The translations under genes and the position numbers were made by a program. The notes below the pieces were generated by a model. It worked only from the letters and a program-made list of their open reading frames with translations. It ran no database searches and had not been told where the DNA came from. DNA of 64,000 nt. It comes from Companilactobacillus pabuli (GTDB lineage: Bacteria > Bacillota > Bacilli > Lactobacillales > Lactobacillaceae). This document shows, in pieces, positions 35,301 through 44,117 of the stretch; the stretch's first letter is position 1; every line of letters starts with the position of its first letter. Where the stretch lies: positions 992,001 through 1,056,000 of the forward strand of contig NZ_CP049366.1 of the NCBI RefSeq assembly GCF_014058425.1, in the 5' to 3' direction.

Positions 35301-35690
35301 AAACCAAAAAATTATTTTCAATAATTCATTTAATTGTTGGAAAATGGAGCATATATTCTTTATTATTTGTTTAAATAATCTAGCATAAAAGGTATTTATA
35401 ATAATTTGTTTGATTTACAAAAATATAAAATCCTAGAAAATAAATATAATATTTTTTTAGAAAAATATTGTCACTTTTTTTAAAATACTGATTTAATAGG
35501 ATTTATAAATTCAAATTCGACAAGACTTAACCTTCGTTCCCAATTTATATTGCTCAACTATGATTTTAAATCCAATACTTGTAGTTAATTTCTAATTTAA
35601 AAATCATGCAAATAACCTTGATTTTTTCAGTAAATTATTTTTATACTTAACGAGTTAAATTCATAATTAAAGGAGGAAAGTGTTTCTAAT
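35301..35690. other. AT-rich gene-free region between oxdC and folT
   Basis: No ORF with a believable start is seen. The stretch is extremely AT-rich (35340-35520) and contains repeat A copy 2 at 35549-35587 and an isolated AGGAGG at ~35670 with no ORF of note after it. Confidence 0.5.
35549..35587. repeat. Intergenic repeat A, copy 2
   Basis: Matches 28439-28477 over about 38 bases, sharing ATGATTTTAAAT and ATACTTGTA. Same orientation, 7.1 kb apart. Confidence 0.5.
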
Positions 35691-35719
35691 TTGACATAAA
35701 TTGTCATTTTAAATATGGA
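35691..35719 (+). promoter_or_regulatory. folT-folC promoter
   Basis: A perfect TTGACA (35691-35696), a 17-base spacer and TATGGA (35714-35719) place the transcript start just before the riboswitch. Confidence 0.65.
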
Positions 35720-35730
35720 AAATAAAAAAA

Positions 35731-35824
35731 ACAGAGTAGAGAATAAAGCGTTAAGTGTCAAAAAGACGGAATGTGCTTTTGAACGAAAAATTTTTATTTG
35801 CGATTTTATTCTCGCATTCGCTGC
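35731..35824 (+). ncRNA. Tetrahydrofolate (THF) riboswitch
   Basis: The order of conserved elements fits the THF-I riboswitch. CAGAGTAGA opens P1, GAGAATAAA pairs with TTTTATTCTC, and GCGTTAAGTGTC with GACGGAATGT follows. GAACGAA and the closing GCATTCGCTG strand complete it. It lies directly upstream of a folate transporter gene, as in many Firmicutes. Downstream, GCTGC (35820-35824) can also pair with GCAGC (35838-35842), a possible switching helix before the ribosome binding site. Confidence 0.85.
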
Positions 35825-35861
35825 ATAATAACGTGTAGCAGCTCTATACGAGGTGCTTATT

Positions 35862-36392
35862 ATGAACAAAAAAATAAATACTTATTCACTTACAACGATG
35901 GGATTACTTATCGCTATGATAATTATCTTAACTAATTATCTAAGTGTTGAAACGCAGTTTTTACGTGTTTCATTTGAATTCATTCCTCAAGCTATTTTAG
36001 GAATGCTCTTTGGTCCTTTTTGGGCCGGTATTTCCTCCGTTGTGGCTGATATAATTGGAACGACATTATTTGGAAAAGCTGGATTTTTCATAGGCTTTAC
36101 TTTAAATGCATTCATTGCAGGTGTATTGTACGGGCTTTTCTTTTATAAAAAAGAAATTACCTTTAAAAATACTTTCATATGTGTGTTATTAAATACTATT
36201 ATCATTAGCTTATTTTTAACTCCACTGTGGCTCTCAATCATGTACAAGGTTCCTTTTTTCAATATCGGTTTATGGATACCCAGAATTATCAAATCTGTTG
36301 CTATGCTCTTTATTCAGACAGGATCCATTATGTTCTTTGGTAAATCATTACCGTTAAAAACTCTTACTAGTCGCTATATGGTCAAAAAGTAA
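35862..36392 (+). CDS. folT: Folate-specific ECF transporter S component FolT
   Basis: A 176-residue membrane protein with six helices that captures folate and works with the shared EcfAA'T module, which is not in this window. Typical features are RVSFEFIPQAILGMLFGPFWAGISSVVADIIG and FFIGFTLNAFIAGVLYG. A GTG at 35853 would add three residues, but GAGG (35850-35853) is correctly spaced for the ATG at 35862. It is controlled by the THF riboswitch and followed 2 bases later by folC. Confidence 0.92.
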   Translation: MNKKINTYSLTTMGLLIAMIIILTNYLSVETQFLRVSFEFIPQAILGMLFGPFWAGISSVVADIIGTTLFGKAGFFIGFTLNAFIAGVLYGLFFYKKEITFKNTFICVLLNTIIISLFLTPLWLSIMYKVPFFNIGLWIPRIIKSVAMLFIQTGSIMFFGKSLPLKTLTSRYMVKK

Positions 36393-36394
36393 TC

Positions 36395-37684
36395 ATGTTT
36401 ACGACAGGTGAAGATGTTATCAAATGGATTCTTTCTAGGGGATATTTTGGCAGTTCCCCAGGTTTAACACGTATAAAAGAGCTATTACGTTTACTTGATA
36501 ATCCTGAAAAAACATATCCAACGATTCATGTTGCAGGCACTAATGGCAAAGGGTCTACTACACGTTATCTTGCCAATTTATTAAAATCCAATAATCTAAA
36601 AGTAGGAACATTTAACTCCCCTTTTATTAAAGATTTCGCCGAACAAGTAGAAATTAATGGTCAGGAAATATCTGATAATGACCTAATAGAAATGGGCAAT
36701 AAAATAAAACCACTGGTAGAAAAGATGGATTCTCAAAAAGAATTTTATGGGATTACTGAATTTGAAATCCTCACTGGTTTAGCCTTCTATTATTTTCAAG
36801 GAAAAGTCGATATTGCCATAATTGAAGTTGGCATGGGCGGCCTATTAGATAGTACTAATGTCATCAAACCTGAATTTTCAGTTATTACAACGATTGGTTT
36901 AGATCATACAGCTTATTTAGGTAATACAATTGAAGAAATTGCATATCAAAAAGCTGGTATTATTAAGCCTGATGTGCCTGTCATTTTAGGGAATATTCCT
37001 AAGAATGCTGTAGATGTCATCAATCGATATGCTGACAGAAATCATGCTCGTACTTATATTTGGAATCAAGATTATCATTCTATTTATAAGACATTTGTTA
37101 ATCAAAGATTTGAACAATTTGACTTTGTAAATCGTCATACTATATTAAAGAATTTAGAAACTCCACTGATTGGTCATCAACAAGCAGAAAATGCGGCAGT
37201 GGCTTTAGAAGTTTATTATTTATACATCCAGAAACATAATCTACCTTTTAATAAGCAAGAAATATCTAAAAGTTTACTACAAACAAAATGGCCGGCAAGA
37301 ATGGAAATAATCAATTCAGATCCTTTAATAATAATGGATGGAGCTCACAACCCTCATGCAATTAAACGACTGAAAGAGAATATTCTCAGTGATTACAGTA
37401 ATTATCACGTTAAAATCCTTTTTTCAGCCATAGTTACAAAAGATATTGGAACCATGTTAAAAGAATTATTAAAAGTTCCAAACGTTGATATTACATTGAC
37501 CACTTTTAATGATACAAGAGCTATCAATGTAAATGACTATAAGGATTGGAACTCATTAATAACACTTTGTTCTGATTGGAAAAAAGCTTATCAAGAAATC
37601 AAACACAATTTAAAATCCAATGAATTACTATTAATTACTGGATCGTTGTATTTCTCATCAGAAGTAAGGTCACAATTGAAGTAA
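36395..37684 (+). CDS. folC: Folylpolyglutamate synthase FolC
   Basis: A 429-residue Mur-ligase-like enzyme that adds glutamates to folate and so traps it in the cell. The ATP loop is VAGTNGKGSTTRYL (~48-61), the second conserved block is EVGMGGLLDSTNV (~148-160), TTIGLDHTAYLG follows, and MDGAHNPHA (~312) begins the C-terminal domain. Together with folT it forms an import-and-trap pair under one THF switch. No other folate biosynthesis genes are adjacent, so this is probably a salvage copy. Confidence 0.94.
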   Translation: MFTTGEDVIKWILSRGYFGSSPGLTRIKELLRLLDNPEKTYPTIHVAGTNGKGSTTRYLANLLKSNNLKVGTFNSPFIKDFAEQVEINGQEISDNDLIEMGNKIKPLVEKMDSQKEFYGITEFEILTGLAFYYFQGKVDIAIIEVGMGGLLDSTNVIKPEFSVITTIGLDHTAYLGNTIEEIAYQKAGIIKPDVPVILGNIPKNAVDVINRYADRNHARTYIWNQDYHSIYKTFVNQRFEQFDFVNRHTILKNLETPLIGHQQAENAAVALEVYYLYIQKHNLPFNKQEISKSLLQTKWPARMEIINSDPLIIMDGAHNPHAIKRLKENILSDYSNYHVKILFSAIVTKDIGTMLKELLKVPNVDITLTTFNDTRAINVNDYKDWNSLITLCSDWKKAYQEIKHNLKSNELLLITGSLYFSSEVRSQLK

Positions 37685-37718
37685 TAAAATTATGATGTTT
37701 TAAATGAATTTTATAATT

Positions 37719-37763
37719 GTAAGTCAATACTCTACTTTTAAATAGGGTGTTGACTTTTTTTTA
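37719..37763 (+). terminator. Terminator of the folT-folC operon
   Basis: AAGTCAATAC-CTA pairs with TAG-GTGTTGACTT, followed by a T run of seven or more. Confidence 0.88.
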
Positions 37764-37770
37764 TTATTCA

Positions 37771-37812
37771 GCAAAAATAGCAAAATCTGCGATAAATCTA
37801 CAGACTTTGCTA
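37771..37812 (-). terminator. Dispersed terminator repeat, copy 3
   Basis: AGCAAAATCTG with CAGACTTTGCT, the same loop pattern as the copies at 28515 and 32124. It overlaps the stop codon of the SAP-domain pseudogene. Confidence 0.7.
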
Positions 37813-38451
37813 TTTTAAATACATTTCAATCAATTTATTATTTTTAATCATTAATTCATGACTGTATTTCTTTTCTTGATCAGAGTTTCTCACTAATTTC
37901 CAAAGAATTGCTGCGAACTTCATTGAATCTTTGTACTTTTTTGAAGATTTATCATTCATGAAGTCTCGTACAAAATTGTTCCATTGATAAGTTTGTTCTT
38001 CTTTATTACTAGTTATATCTGATTCGTCGTTTTCTATAACGTGGATTAGATCGGCAACGGTAGCTTTTGTATCTCCACTCTTTTCAACTTCTCTCATTTT
38101 AATGCCCATTGATTTACGAAATGAGAATTTTGGTACATTGTAATAATCTTCAAAGAATTTTCTAGCTTCCTTATTTAAAGAAAAGCCGGAATTCAGCAAC
38201 TTTGTATTTAATCGTATGTCTTTTTACTGCAATTTTTTAGAGGTACTTCGTCTTGTTTTTCTAACAGATTTGATATTTGACAAAGGTATGCCATCCAAGA
38301 ATTTTACAATATAGTCTGTTAACTCTGCTTTTGTTCCATAGCTTGGTAATTTGTATTCTCTGCATATTTGTTGTAATTCTGTTTTGTACCAATAAAAACT
38401 AATGAAAACTTCACTATTCATTTTTGAATCAAATTGTGGCCTATTTGGCAT
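37810..38451 (-). pseudogene. SAP-domain protein interrupted by one in-frame TAA
   Basis: The first 75 residues contain a SAP DNA-binding motif (LQQICREYKLPSYGTKAELTDYIVKFLDG). A TAA at 38224-38226 stops the frame, but eight codons later it continues as a 129-residue segment (LLNSGFSLNKEARKFFEDYY...KSMGIKMREVEKSGDT) of the kind found C-terminal to SAP in lactobacillus proteins. Both parts are in one frame, so a single nonsense mutation splits a protein of about 213 residues. The start ATG has GGAGC upstream. A sequencing error or a functional split remains possible. Confidence 0.8.
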
Positions 38452-38590
38452 GTTTTTGCTCCAATATTTTTGATAATTTAAGAATAACTATTTGTATTTT
38501 TTTATCAATTTACTTATCCGACAGTAGTATTCGAAAGGCACTTTTATTACAAACAAATGTGCATTTAACGTTGATATTATGGCATGTTAA

Positions 38591-38653
38591 TCAAAGCATG
38601 GAAATTAAGTTCTTGGCATCTTGTCCTGCTAATAATTTTTCGTGCTCTGTCAT
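38591..38653 (-). pseudogene. Relic start of a second sugar O-acetyltransferase
   Basis: GGAGAG precedes an ATG whose 20-codon ORF reads MTEHEKLLAGQDAKNLISML and stops. MTE.EK.LAG is the standard N-terminus of maltose/galactoside O-acetyltransferases. The rest of the gene is gone. It lies just downstream of an intact acetyltransferase gene, so a tandem copy has probably been lost. Confidence 0.45.
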
Positions 38654-38670
38654 CAAAATAAATCTCTCCT

Positions 38671-39249
38671 TTAGTATCTTAAATCACGTAATTTTTTAGC
38701 CGGTGCTCCTACGTAAATGCTATCTGGCTCAACATCTTTAGTCACTAAGGCATTAGCCCCGACAATTGAATTTTCACCAATAGTTACTCCGGACAAAACA
38801 GTCACATTAGCTCCTAGCCAAACGTTTCTTTCAATATGAATTGAACCCGTAATTAGATCATCCCGATGATTGGGGTTTTCAGCATGATTTACTGTTACCA
38901 AACTAACTCGAGGTCCAATTTTGACTTTTTCATCGATCCAAATTCCACCAAGATCCATGAAGAAACAATCTTTATTAATAAAAACATTATCTTTAACAAA
39001 CGTTTGACATCCCACGTCAGCATTATAAGGTGCCTTGATGTCAGTCGTCTCGGGAATTTGGTATCCATATAACTGACTAAATAGTTCTCGACGTTCTTTT
39101 GTATTATGGGAATGTTGATTAATTTGATCGATTATCAGTGAATTCTTTTCGACGATTTCATCCACCAATTCGAGTTCTTCTTTAGTGAAACGTAAATTGC
39201 CACCTTCACGAGCTTTCTTCAAAACTTCTTCTTTGTTGATTTTGAACAC
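38671..39249 (-). CDS. Hexapeptide-repeat O-acetyltransferase
   Basis: A 192-residue left-handed beta-helix acetyltransferase. The N-terminal ~70 residues are helical, and the repeats begin at VGCQTFVKDNVFINKDC. The active-site block is LVTVNHAENPNHR (His ~118) followed by WLGANVTVLSGVTIGENSIVGANALVTKDV. It is one of four such enzymes in the window (also at 29690, 55174 and 61090). No partner oxidoreductase is adjacent here. The substrate is unknown. Confidence 0.9.
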   Translation of the reverse strand: MFKINKEEVLKKAREGGNLRFTKEELELVDEIVEKNSLIIDQINQHSHNTKERRELFSQLYGYQIPETTDIKAPYNADVGCQTFVKDNVFINKDCFFMDLGGIWIDEKVKIGPRVSLVTVNHAENPNHRDDLITGSIHIERNVWLGANVTVLSGVTIGENSIVGANALVTKDVEPDSIYVGAPAKKLRDLRY

Positions 39250-39378
39250 ATTCTTTCTACGATTTTTACTTTTAGCATAAAGGATGGTTCTAACTTCGTC
39301 TAATACTTATCTTGTATCTAAAGAAATACAATAACTGTATATCAAAGATATCTTATATTTCTCTCTTATAATATAAAC

Positions 39379-39426
39379 AAAACAATCCTTAAAGAGTTCT
39401 TGGACACTTTAAAGATTGTTTTTTTT
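39379..39426. terminator. Terminator below the lipocalin-like gene
   Basis: AACAATC-TTAAAG pairs with CTTTAA-GATTGTT, with T-rich flanks on both strands. Confidence 0.8.
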
Positions 39427-39428
39427 GT

Positions 39429-40388
39429 TTATCTTTTACCCCAGTCACTCTTAAAATCAGGAGTACGGGCACCAGGAAGTAATTCTACTACACAGTCTCC
39501 CACATGATTGTTTGAACTATCAAAAATTCTTGAAACTTGTTCATAATATGCACCATTGCGTTGGCCTGCCATAATTGGCTCTAAAGTATAATGCTCATCT
39601 TTAATACCAGGCAAATCTATATCCCATCCAGATGAGAATTTAATACCATCTACTTCAATAATTTTCTTTGGTGTAATCGTATATTTATTGAGACGTTGTG
39701 AATGGTCTGTGATATAGGTTCCGTCTTGGTAATCATCTTGTGGGAATGAGAATAGCATTACTTGCTCATTATCTTTGAAGCGTAGAGAGAACCATTCCCA
39801 TTGACTTAGAGGATTTAAGCTTTGGAATTCGCCACCTTGTTTGTCGAACCAGCTATTTCCCTTAATTTGAATTGTTTTATCATCTAAAATAAGTTTACCA
39901 GTTGTTGGCATACTAGGATAAGAATAGTAAGTAGTTGATCCAAGTTCAGGTTTTCCCATTACTAAATATCCATTATCAGCATGCCAAAATGCGCCCTTAC
40001 CAAATTCAGTTTGTAATGAAATACTAAAATTGTCAGCTTCAGCATTAATAATAAAGCCATCATTACTTTTTTCGATAGAAAGTAGATCATCACGTTTAGC
40101 AAAGTTATCTCCAACTGAGTAACCTTCACCATCTTTTTGTGCTTTTTCGAAGAAATAATGCTTGTTATTAGTAAAATCAGTTAATGCTAGTTGAGTGCTC
40201 CAAGGTTCTAAATTACCAAATGCAGTTTTGATTAAAACTATTTGATAACTGTATAAATTATTATTCTCATCATTTAGAAGGCCTGTGGCATACCACCATT
40301 CAGATGCTTTATGATGAGCCAACCATTCTTGATTAAAATTTCCATGTTCTTTTCCTAAATAGTTAATTGTTTTTATTGATTCATTCAT
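39429..40388 (-). CDS. Lipocalin-like (AttH/CrtC family) protein
   Basis: A 319-residue protein of the AttH/carotenoid 1,2-hydratase-like fold, two lipocalin-type barrels. Recognisable features are SEWWYATGLLNDENN near the N-terminus (the WWY pattern), WSTQLALTDF, and GNSWFDKQGGEF with WEWFSLRF in the second barrel. Family members hydrate or bind hydrophobic molecules; the role here is unknown. The ATG at 40388 is chosen for AGGAG 10 bases upstream. Its upstream gap carries two GTTTACA repeats. A TetR gene lies upstream on the same strand. Confidence 0.82.
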   Translation of the reverse strand: MNESIKTINYLGKEHGNFNQEWLAHHKASEWWYATGLLNDENNNLYSYQIVLIKTAFGNLEPWSTQLALTDFTNNKHYFFEKAQKDGEGYSVGDNFAKRDDLLSIEKSNDGFIINAEADNFSISLQTEFGKGAFWHADNGYLVMGKPELGSTTYYSYPSMPTTGKLILDDKTIQIKGNSWFDKQGGEFQSLNPLSQWEWFSLRFKDNEQVMLFSFPQDDYQDGTYITDHSQRLNKYTITPKKIIEVDGIKFSSGWDIDLPGIKDEHYTLEPIMAGQRNGAYYEQVSRIFDSSNNHVGDCVVELLPGARTPDFKSDWGKR

Positions 40389-40545
40389 GTATTCGATTCT
40401 CCTCAGCATTTTGTTTACACTTTGAATATTAGTTTACAGAGTGTTCAATATCAATATGCAATGTTTAGAGAATTGTTCTATTAATTAACACTTCTGGTAA
40501 ATATGTTCAAAAAGTAATTAAAAGGCCAATATTGTTTAGGAAAAA

Positions 40546-41118
40546 CTAACTAGTTTTGATTACATTTTCAATATCTTTATCAGAATAGCTCTGCAAAACA
40601 GTCAATAAATTACTAATCGTTTGCGGAGATTCCTTTTTTCCATTTTGTAACCAGTGCAATAAAACGCTGATACTTCCATCAACTGCATAGTCTTCTATAT
40701 AGTCGTGGATATTTGATCTCTCACTTTTATCATCAGAACCTGCAAAAGACCGAGTTAATTTCATAATCGACCTTTTAAAATTGCTGGAACCATCCACATT
40801 TAAAAGCACAGAGAATAAACGATTGTGTTCTCCTACGTATTCAACGATTTTTTCCAATCTGGAAGCGTTAGAGTCATGTTCCTTTAAAAATTGTTCTAAT
40901 TTTTCATATACACTATTTTCGATTTTTTCGAACAAATCAAAAATATCAATGTAATAAGTATAAAAAGTCGCCCGACTCAATTCTGCTCGTTTGCATAATT
41001 CGGTGACACTAATCCTATTTAAATTTTCAGTTTCCAGAAGTGATATTAAGGTTCTTCGAAATATCTCTTTAGTTATTTTGGTTCTTTGATCTTCTTTTTT
41101 CACGATTTTTCTCCTCAT
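40546..41118 (-). CDS. TetR/AcrR-family regulator divergent to an MFS transporter
   Basis: A 190-residue regulator. The N-terminal helix-turn-helix is ISVTELCKRAELSRATFYTYYIDIFDLFEKIE (~38-69), and the C-terminal helical domain resembles the type in DhaS-like regulators. GAGGAGAAA precedes the start. It is transcribed away from the MFS gene, and the 138-base gap holds two nested inverted repeats, so it probably represses that transporter and itself. Confidence 0.9.
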   Translation of the reverse strand: MRRKIVKKEDQRTKITKEIFRRTLISLLETENLNRISVTELCKRAELSRATFYTYYIDIFDLFEKIENSVYEKLEQFLKEHDSNASRLEKIVEYVGEHNRLFSVLLNVDGSSNFKRSIMKLTRSFAGSDDKSERSNIHDYIEDYAVDGSISVLLHWLQNGKKESPQTISNLLTVLQSYSDKDIENVIKTS

Positions 41119-41126
41119 GTGTTTTG

Positions 41127-41213
41127 TTTAATTGACAAATTCAATAATCTTGTACAGTAATTTTACACTATAACAAACATTGTAGGTTGTTATAAGACAG
41201 TGTGTCAATTAAA
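41127..41213. promoter_or_regulatory. Nested inverted repeats between the TetR and MFS genes
   Basis: TTTAATTGACA (41127-41137) and TGTCAATTAAA (41203-41213) are perfect 11-bp arms 65 bases apart. Inside, TATAACAA (41169-41176) and TTGTTATA (41187-41194) form an 8-bp palindrome with a 10-base spacer. They are likely TetR operators allowing looping or paired binding. Confidence 0.65.
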
Positions 41214-41256
41214 ATTAATCCTTGTAAACCATACTTCTACGTTAAGAGGAATAATT

Positions 41257-42621
41257 ATGAAATTTTTATCAAAGAAACAAAATGGGATTTTTATTACGGT
41301 TATTTTGATGGCTATTATTTCAACAATGATGGCCACTGCTTTGAGTTCGGCACTCCCTGCTATAATGACAGATTTTAAGATATCAGCCGGTAGTGCTCAA
41401 TGGGTAACTAGCCTATATTCATTAGTTAGTGGAATCATGATTCTAATCACAGCATTTATTATTAAAAGATTTCCCACTCGTAAGATCTTTCTTATTAATG
41501 TTGGATCTTTTACATTAGGATCTTTAATTAGTGCCCTTGCATCAAACTTTATTATTTTAATCATTGGAAGAATTTTTCAAGGAATTGGAAATGGCTTAGT
41601 ATTGGCATTAACACAAGTTATTATTTTAAAAATTTTTCCAGCGGATCGACAAGGATTTGGAATGGGATTATATGGATTAGCGATAGGATTAACCCCTGTT
41701 ATTGCGCCATTAATTGCTGGTATATTGATTGATGTCGGTAGTTGGAGATTGATTTTCTATGTAGTTATCGTGATTTGTATAGTAGATTTGATTTTGGCTT
41801 TTATATTCTTAGACAATATTTTGGATCAAGAGAAAAGTTCATTTGATATTAGTTCTATGATTTATGCTGCTTTAGCTTTTACAGGAATTATCTATGGTTT
41901 GGGAAATATTGGTAATTTCAAATTTTTCAATCTTCAAACTGGAGGCAGTTTATTAGTAGGTTTAATTTTTCTTTTCATTTTTTATACAAAACAGCTACAT
42001 ATGAAAGCACCGTTGCTTAATGTTAAAGCATTTGAAAGTAAAGAATTTGCATTTTCAACGTTAATCAGTTTTTTGCTATATGCAATTTTGAATGGTACTA
42101 CGACTGTCCTACCCATTTATATACAAACACTTCAAGGAAAATCGGCAACAGTATATGGTTTAGTAATGATGCCAGCAGCATTATTAATTGGAATTTTAAG
42201 TCCAATTGCTGGTAATATTTATGATAAATATGGAATAAGGATTTTAGGATTGGTTGGTAGCATTTCATTGATCATATTTACTATCATGGCAACTTCTTTA
42301 AATCTAAAATCAAGTATTTTGTTCATAATCATTGCTACTATTTTTGAAGGAATTGGTGTAGCAGCATTAATGACTCCAATTATGACTTGGGGGTTAAAAT
42401 ACTTGCCAGAGAATTTAATAACAGATGGAACAGCAATTATTAATTGTTTACGTACAATTGGTGGGGCTTTGGGAGCAGCATTATTCGCCGCTATTGTGAC
42501 TTTGGTTTCTACTTCGGTAGGTATTATCGGTATCAGAATGTCGTTTATGGTTATGGGGGCTGTTTCATTATTAATGTTATTGATAGCATTGTTATTTATA
42601 AAAGAAAAAACTAATTATTAA
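41257..42621 (+). CDS. MFS drug transporter, DHA2-like
   Basis: A 454-residue membrane protein with about 13-14 helices. The motif C region (GLTPVIAPLIAGIL) and motif A-like loop are of drug:proton antiporters of the DHA2 branch, and GRIFQGIGNGLVLALTQVI is typical. The frame is open to 41200, but AAGAGGA sits 10 bases before the ATG at 41257. Expression is likely controlled by the divergent TetR. The substrate is unknown. Confidence 0.9.
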   Translation: MKFLSKKQNGIFITVILMAIISTMMATALSSALPAIMTDFKISAGSAQWVTSLYSLVSGIMILITAFIIKRFPTRKIFLINVGSFTLGSLISALASNFIILIIGRIFQGIGNGLVLALTQVIILKIFPADRQGFGMGLYGLAIGLTPVIAPLIAGILIDVGSWRLIFYVVIVICIVDLILAFIFLDNILDQEKSSFDISSMIYAALAFTGIIYGLGNIGNFKFFNLQTGGSLLVGLIFLFIFYTKQLHMKAPLLNVKAFESKEFAFSTLISFLLYAILNGTTTVLPIYIQTLQGKSATVYGLVMMPAALLIGILSPIAGNIYDKYGIRILGLVGSISLIIFTIMATSLNLKSSILFIIIATIFEGIGVAALMTPIMTWGLKYLPENLITDGTAIINCLRTIGGALGAALFAAIVTLVSTSVGIIGIRMSFMVMGAVSLLMLLIALLFIKEKTNY

Positions 42622-42688
42622 ATACGTATTATTCCCTAAAAATTCTGTGGTACATTTGAAGTATCAAAAAATTAAGGAGGGAATCAAA

Positions 42689-43873
42689 TTGACAATTCAA
42701 AATGAATTAATGCAAGCTTTAAACGATTCTGAAACAGAAATTATCCAAATTCGCCGCTACCTTCATCAACATCCCGAAACATCTTTCCATGAAAAGAATA
42801 CTTCAAAGTATATCAAGGATTTTTATCATAAATTAGGTATCGAAACTAAAAATTTTGGTGATGGTTACGGCTTTGTAATCGATATCGATTCAGGTCGTCC
42901 CGGCAAATCAATTGCTTTACGGGCTGACTTCGATGCTTTAGCTATTCAAGAAGATAATGACTTACCTTTTAAATCAGAAAACTCAGGTGTGATGCATGCT
43001 TGTGGCCATGATGGACATACAGCTTACATGATGGTTTTAGCCAAAAATTTATACCAAATGAAGAACAAATTACACGGCAAAATTAGAATCATTCATCAAC
43101 CTGCCGAAGAAATTACTCCAGGTGGTGCTAAAAGTATGATCAAAGATGGCGTACTCGACGGTATTGATGAAGTAATTGGCGCACACGTTATGACATCAAT
43201 GCCAACTGGTTCTATTGGTTATCACTGGGGCGAAACTCAAACTGGTCGAGCAGATTTTTCAATTAAATTTATCGGTAAGGGCGGACACGCTTCAATGCCC
43301 CACCTATCAAAAGATGCTATCGTTGCTGGTAGTTACTTCGTTACTGCTTTACAAACAGTCGTTTCACGAAATGTCGATCCCTTCGATACAGCTAGTGTGA
43401 CGATTGGTTCATTTGACGGCGTGGGTTCAAACAATGCTATTAAAGCCTCTGTTGAGTTAAAAGGCGATGTTCGAATCATGAAAGAATCGACTAGATCAAC
43501 GATTCATCAACGTATCGAAACTATTGCTAAGAGTGCTGCTGAAATGTTCGATATGAAAGTTGAAATTGATTATAATGACAATTACCCAGTCTTGGTCAAT
43601 GATGAAGAGTTAACTAAGCAAGTAGTAAAATCAATTAAAGATGCCAAAATCCCAGAAATTAAACAAGTCTTTGATTGTGGCCCTCAAGACCCTTCCGAGG
43701 ATTTTGCTTATTTTGCACAAGAACGTCCTAGTTGCTTCTTCTACGTAGGTTGTGACCCTGATGACGGTATGAATCATCCCCACCACAGTCCAGAATTTTT
43801 AATGGATGAAAATTGTTTACTCGTTGCTGCAAAAGGTATGGGCTCGGTTGTTTTGAATTTGTTGAGGAGCTAA
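42689..43873 (+). CDS. M20-family amidohydrolase (N-acyl-L-amino acid/hippurate hydrolase type)
   Basis: A 394-residue metal-dependent amidohydrolase that splits N-acylated amino acids. Metal-binding residues are in MHACGHDGHTAYM (~100-112), PAEEITPGG (Glu pair) and IGAHVM. The dimerisation domain runs from ~180 to ~290, and NHPHHSPEF near the end provides the last His. The start is TTG, fixed by AAGGAGG 8 bases upstream; an ATG-like start at 42647 lacks a site. It follows the MFS gene on the same strand after 67 bases. Confidence 0.92.
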   Translation: MTIQNELMQALNDSETEIIQIRRYLHQHPETSFHEKNTSKYIKDFYHKLGIETKNFGDGYGFVIDIDSGRPGKSIALRADFDALAIQEDNDLPFKSENSGVMHACGHDGHTAYMMVLAKNLYQMKNKLHGKIRIIHQPAEEITPGGAKSMIKDGVLDGIDEVIGAHVMTSMPTGSIGYHWGETQTGRADFSIKFIGKGGHASMPHLSKDAIVAGSYFVTALQTVVSRNVDPFDTASVTIGSFDGVGSNNAIKASVELKGDVRIMKESTRSTIHQRIETIAKSAAEMFDMKVEIDYNDNYPVLVNDEELTKQVVKSIKDAKIPEIKQVFDCGPQDPSEDFAYFAQERPSCFFYVGCDPDDGMNHPHHSPEFLMDENCLLVAAKGMGSVVLNLLRS

Positions 43874-43958
43874 AAAATGACGACAAGTATTGTAGCAAAC
43901 CGTTTTAAAAAGTAAGATAATATAATTATTGAGCATTTAAGAATATGGGGGATCTTAC

Positions 43959-44117
43959 ATGACGGTACTTTTAGGCATCGGACTTATAATTTTGGCAATC
44001 TTTGCTATCGTTGGAAACATTAGTAATTCCAAGCAATTCGGTAGAAAGATTATGTCTGACAGATTATATTTTTATATTTTCTTATTGGTTGGTGGTTTAG
44101 CTTTGATTTTCTTCTAA
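43959..44117 (+). CDS. Small two-helix membrane protein (52 aa)
   Basis: GGGGGA lies 8 bases before an ATG that opens a 52-residue protein with two hydrophobic segments (~4-18 and ~37-52) joined by a basic loop (SNSKQFGRK). I do not recognise it. Its stop lies at the edge of the antitoxin relic, whose start is missing. Confidence 0.65.
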   Translation: MTVLLGIGLIILAIFAIVGNISNSKQFGRKIMSDRLYFYIFLLVGGLALIFF

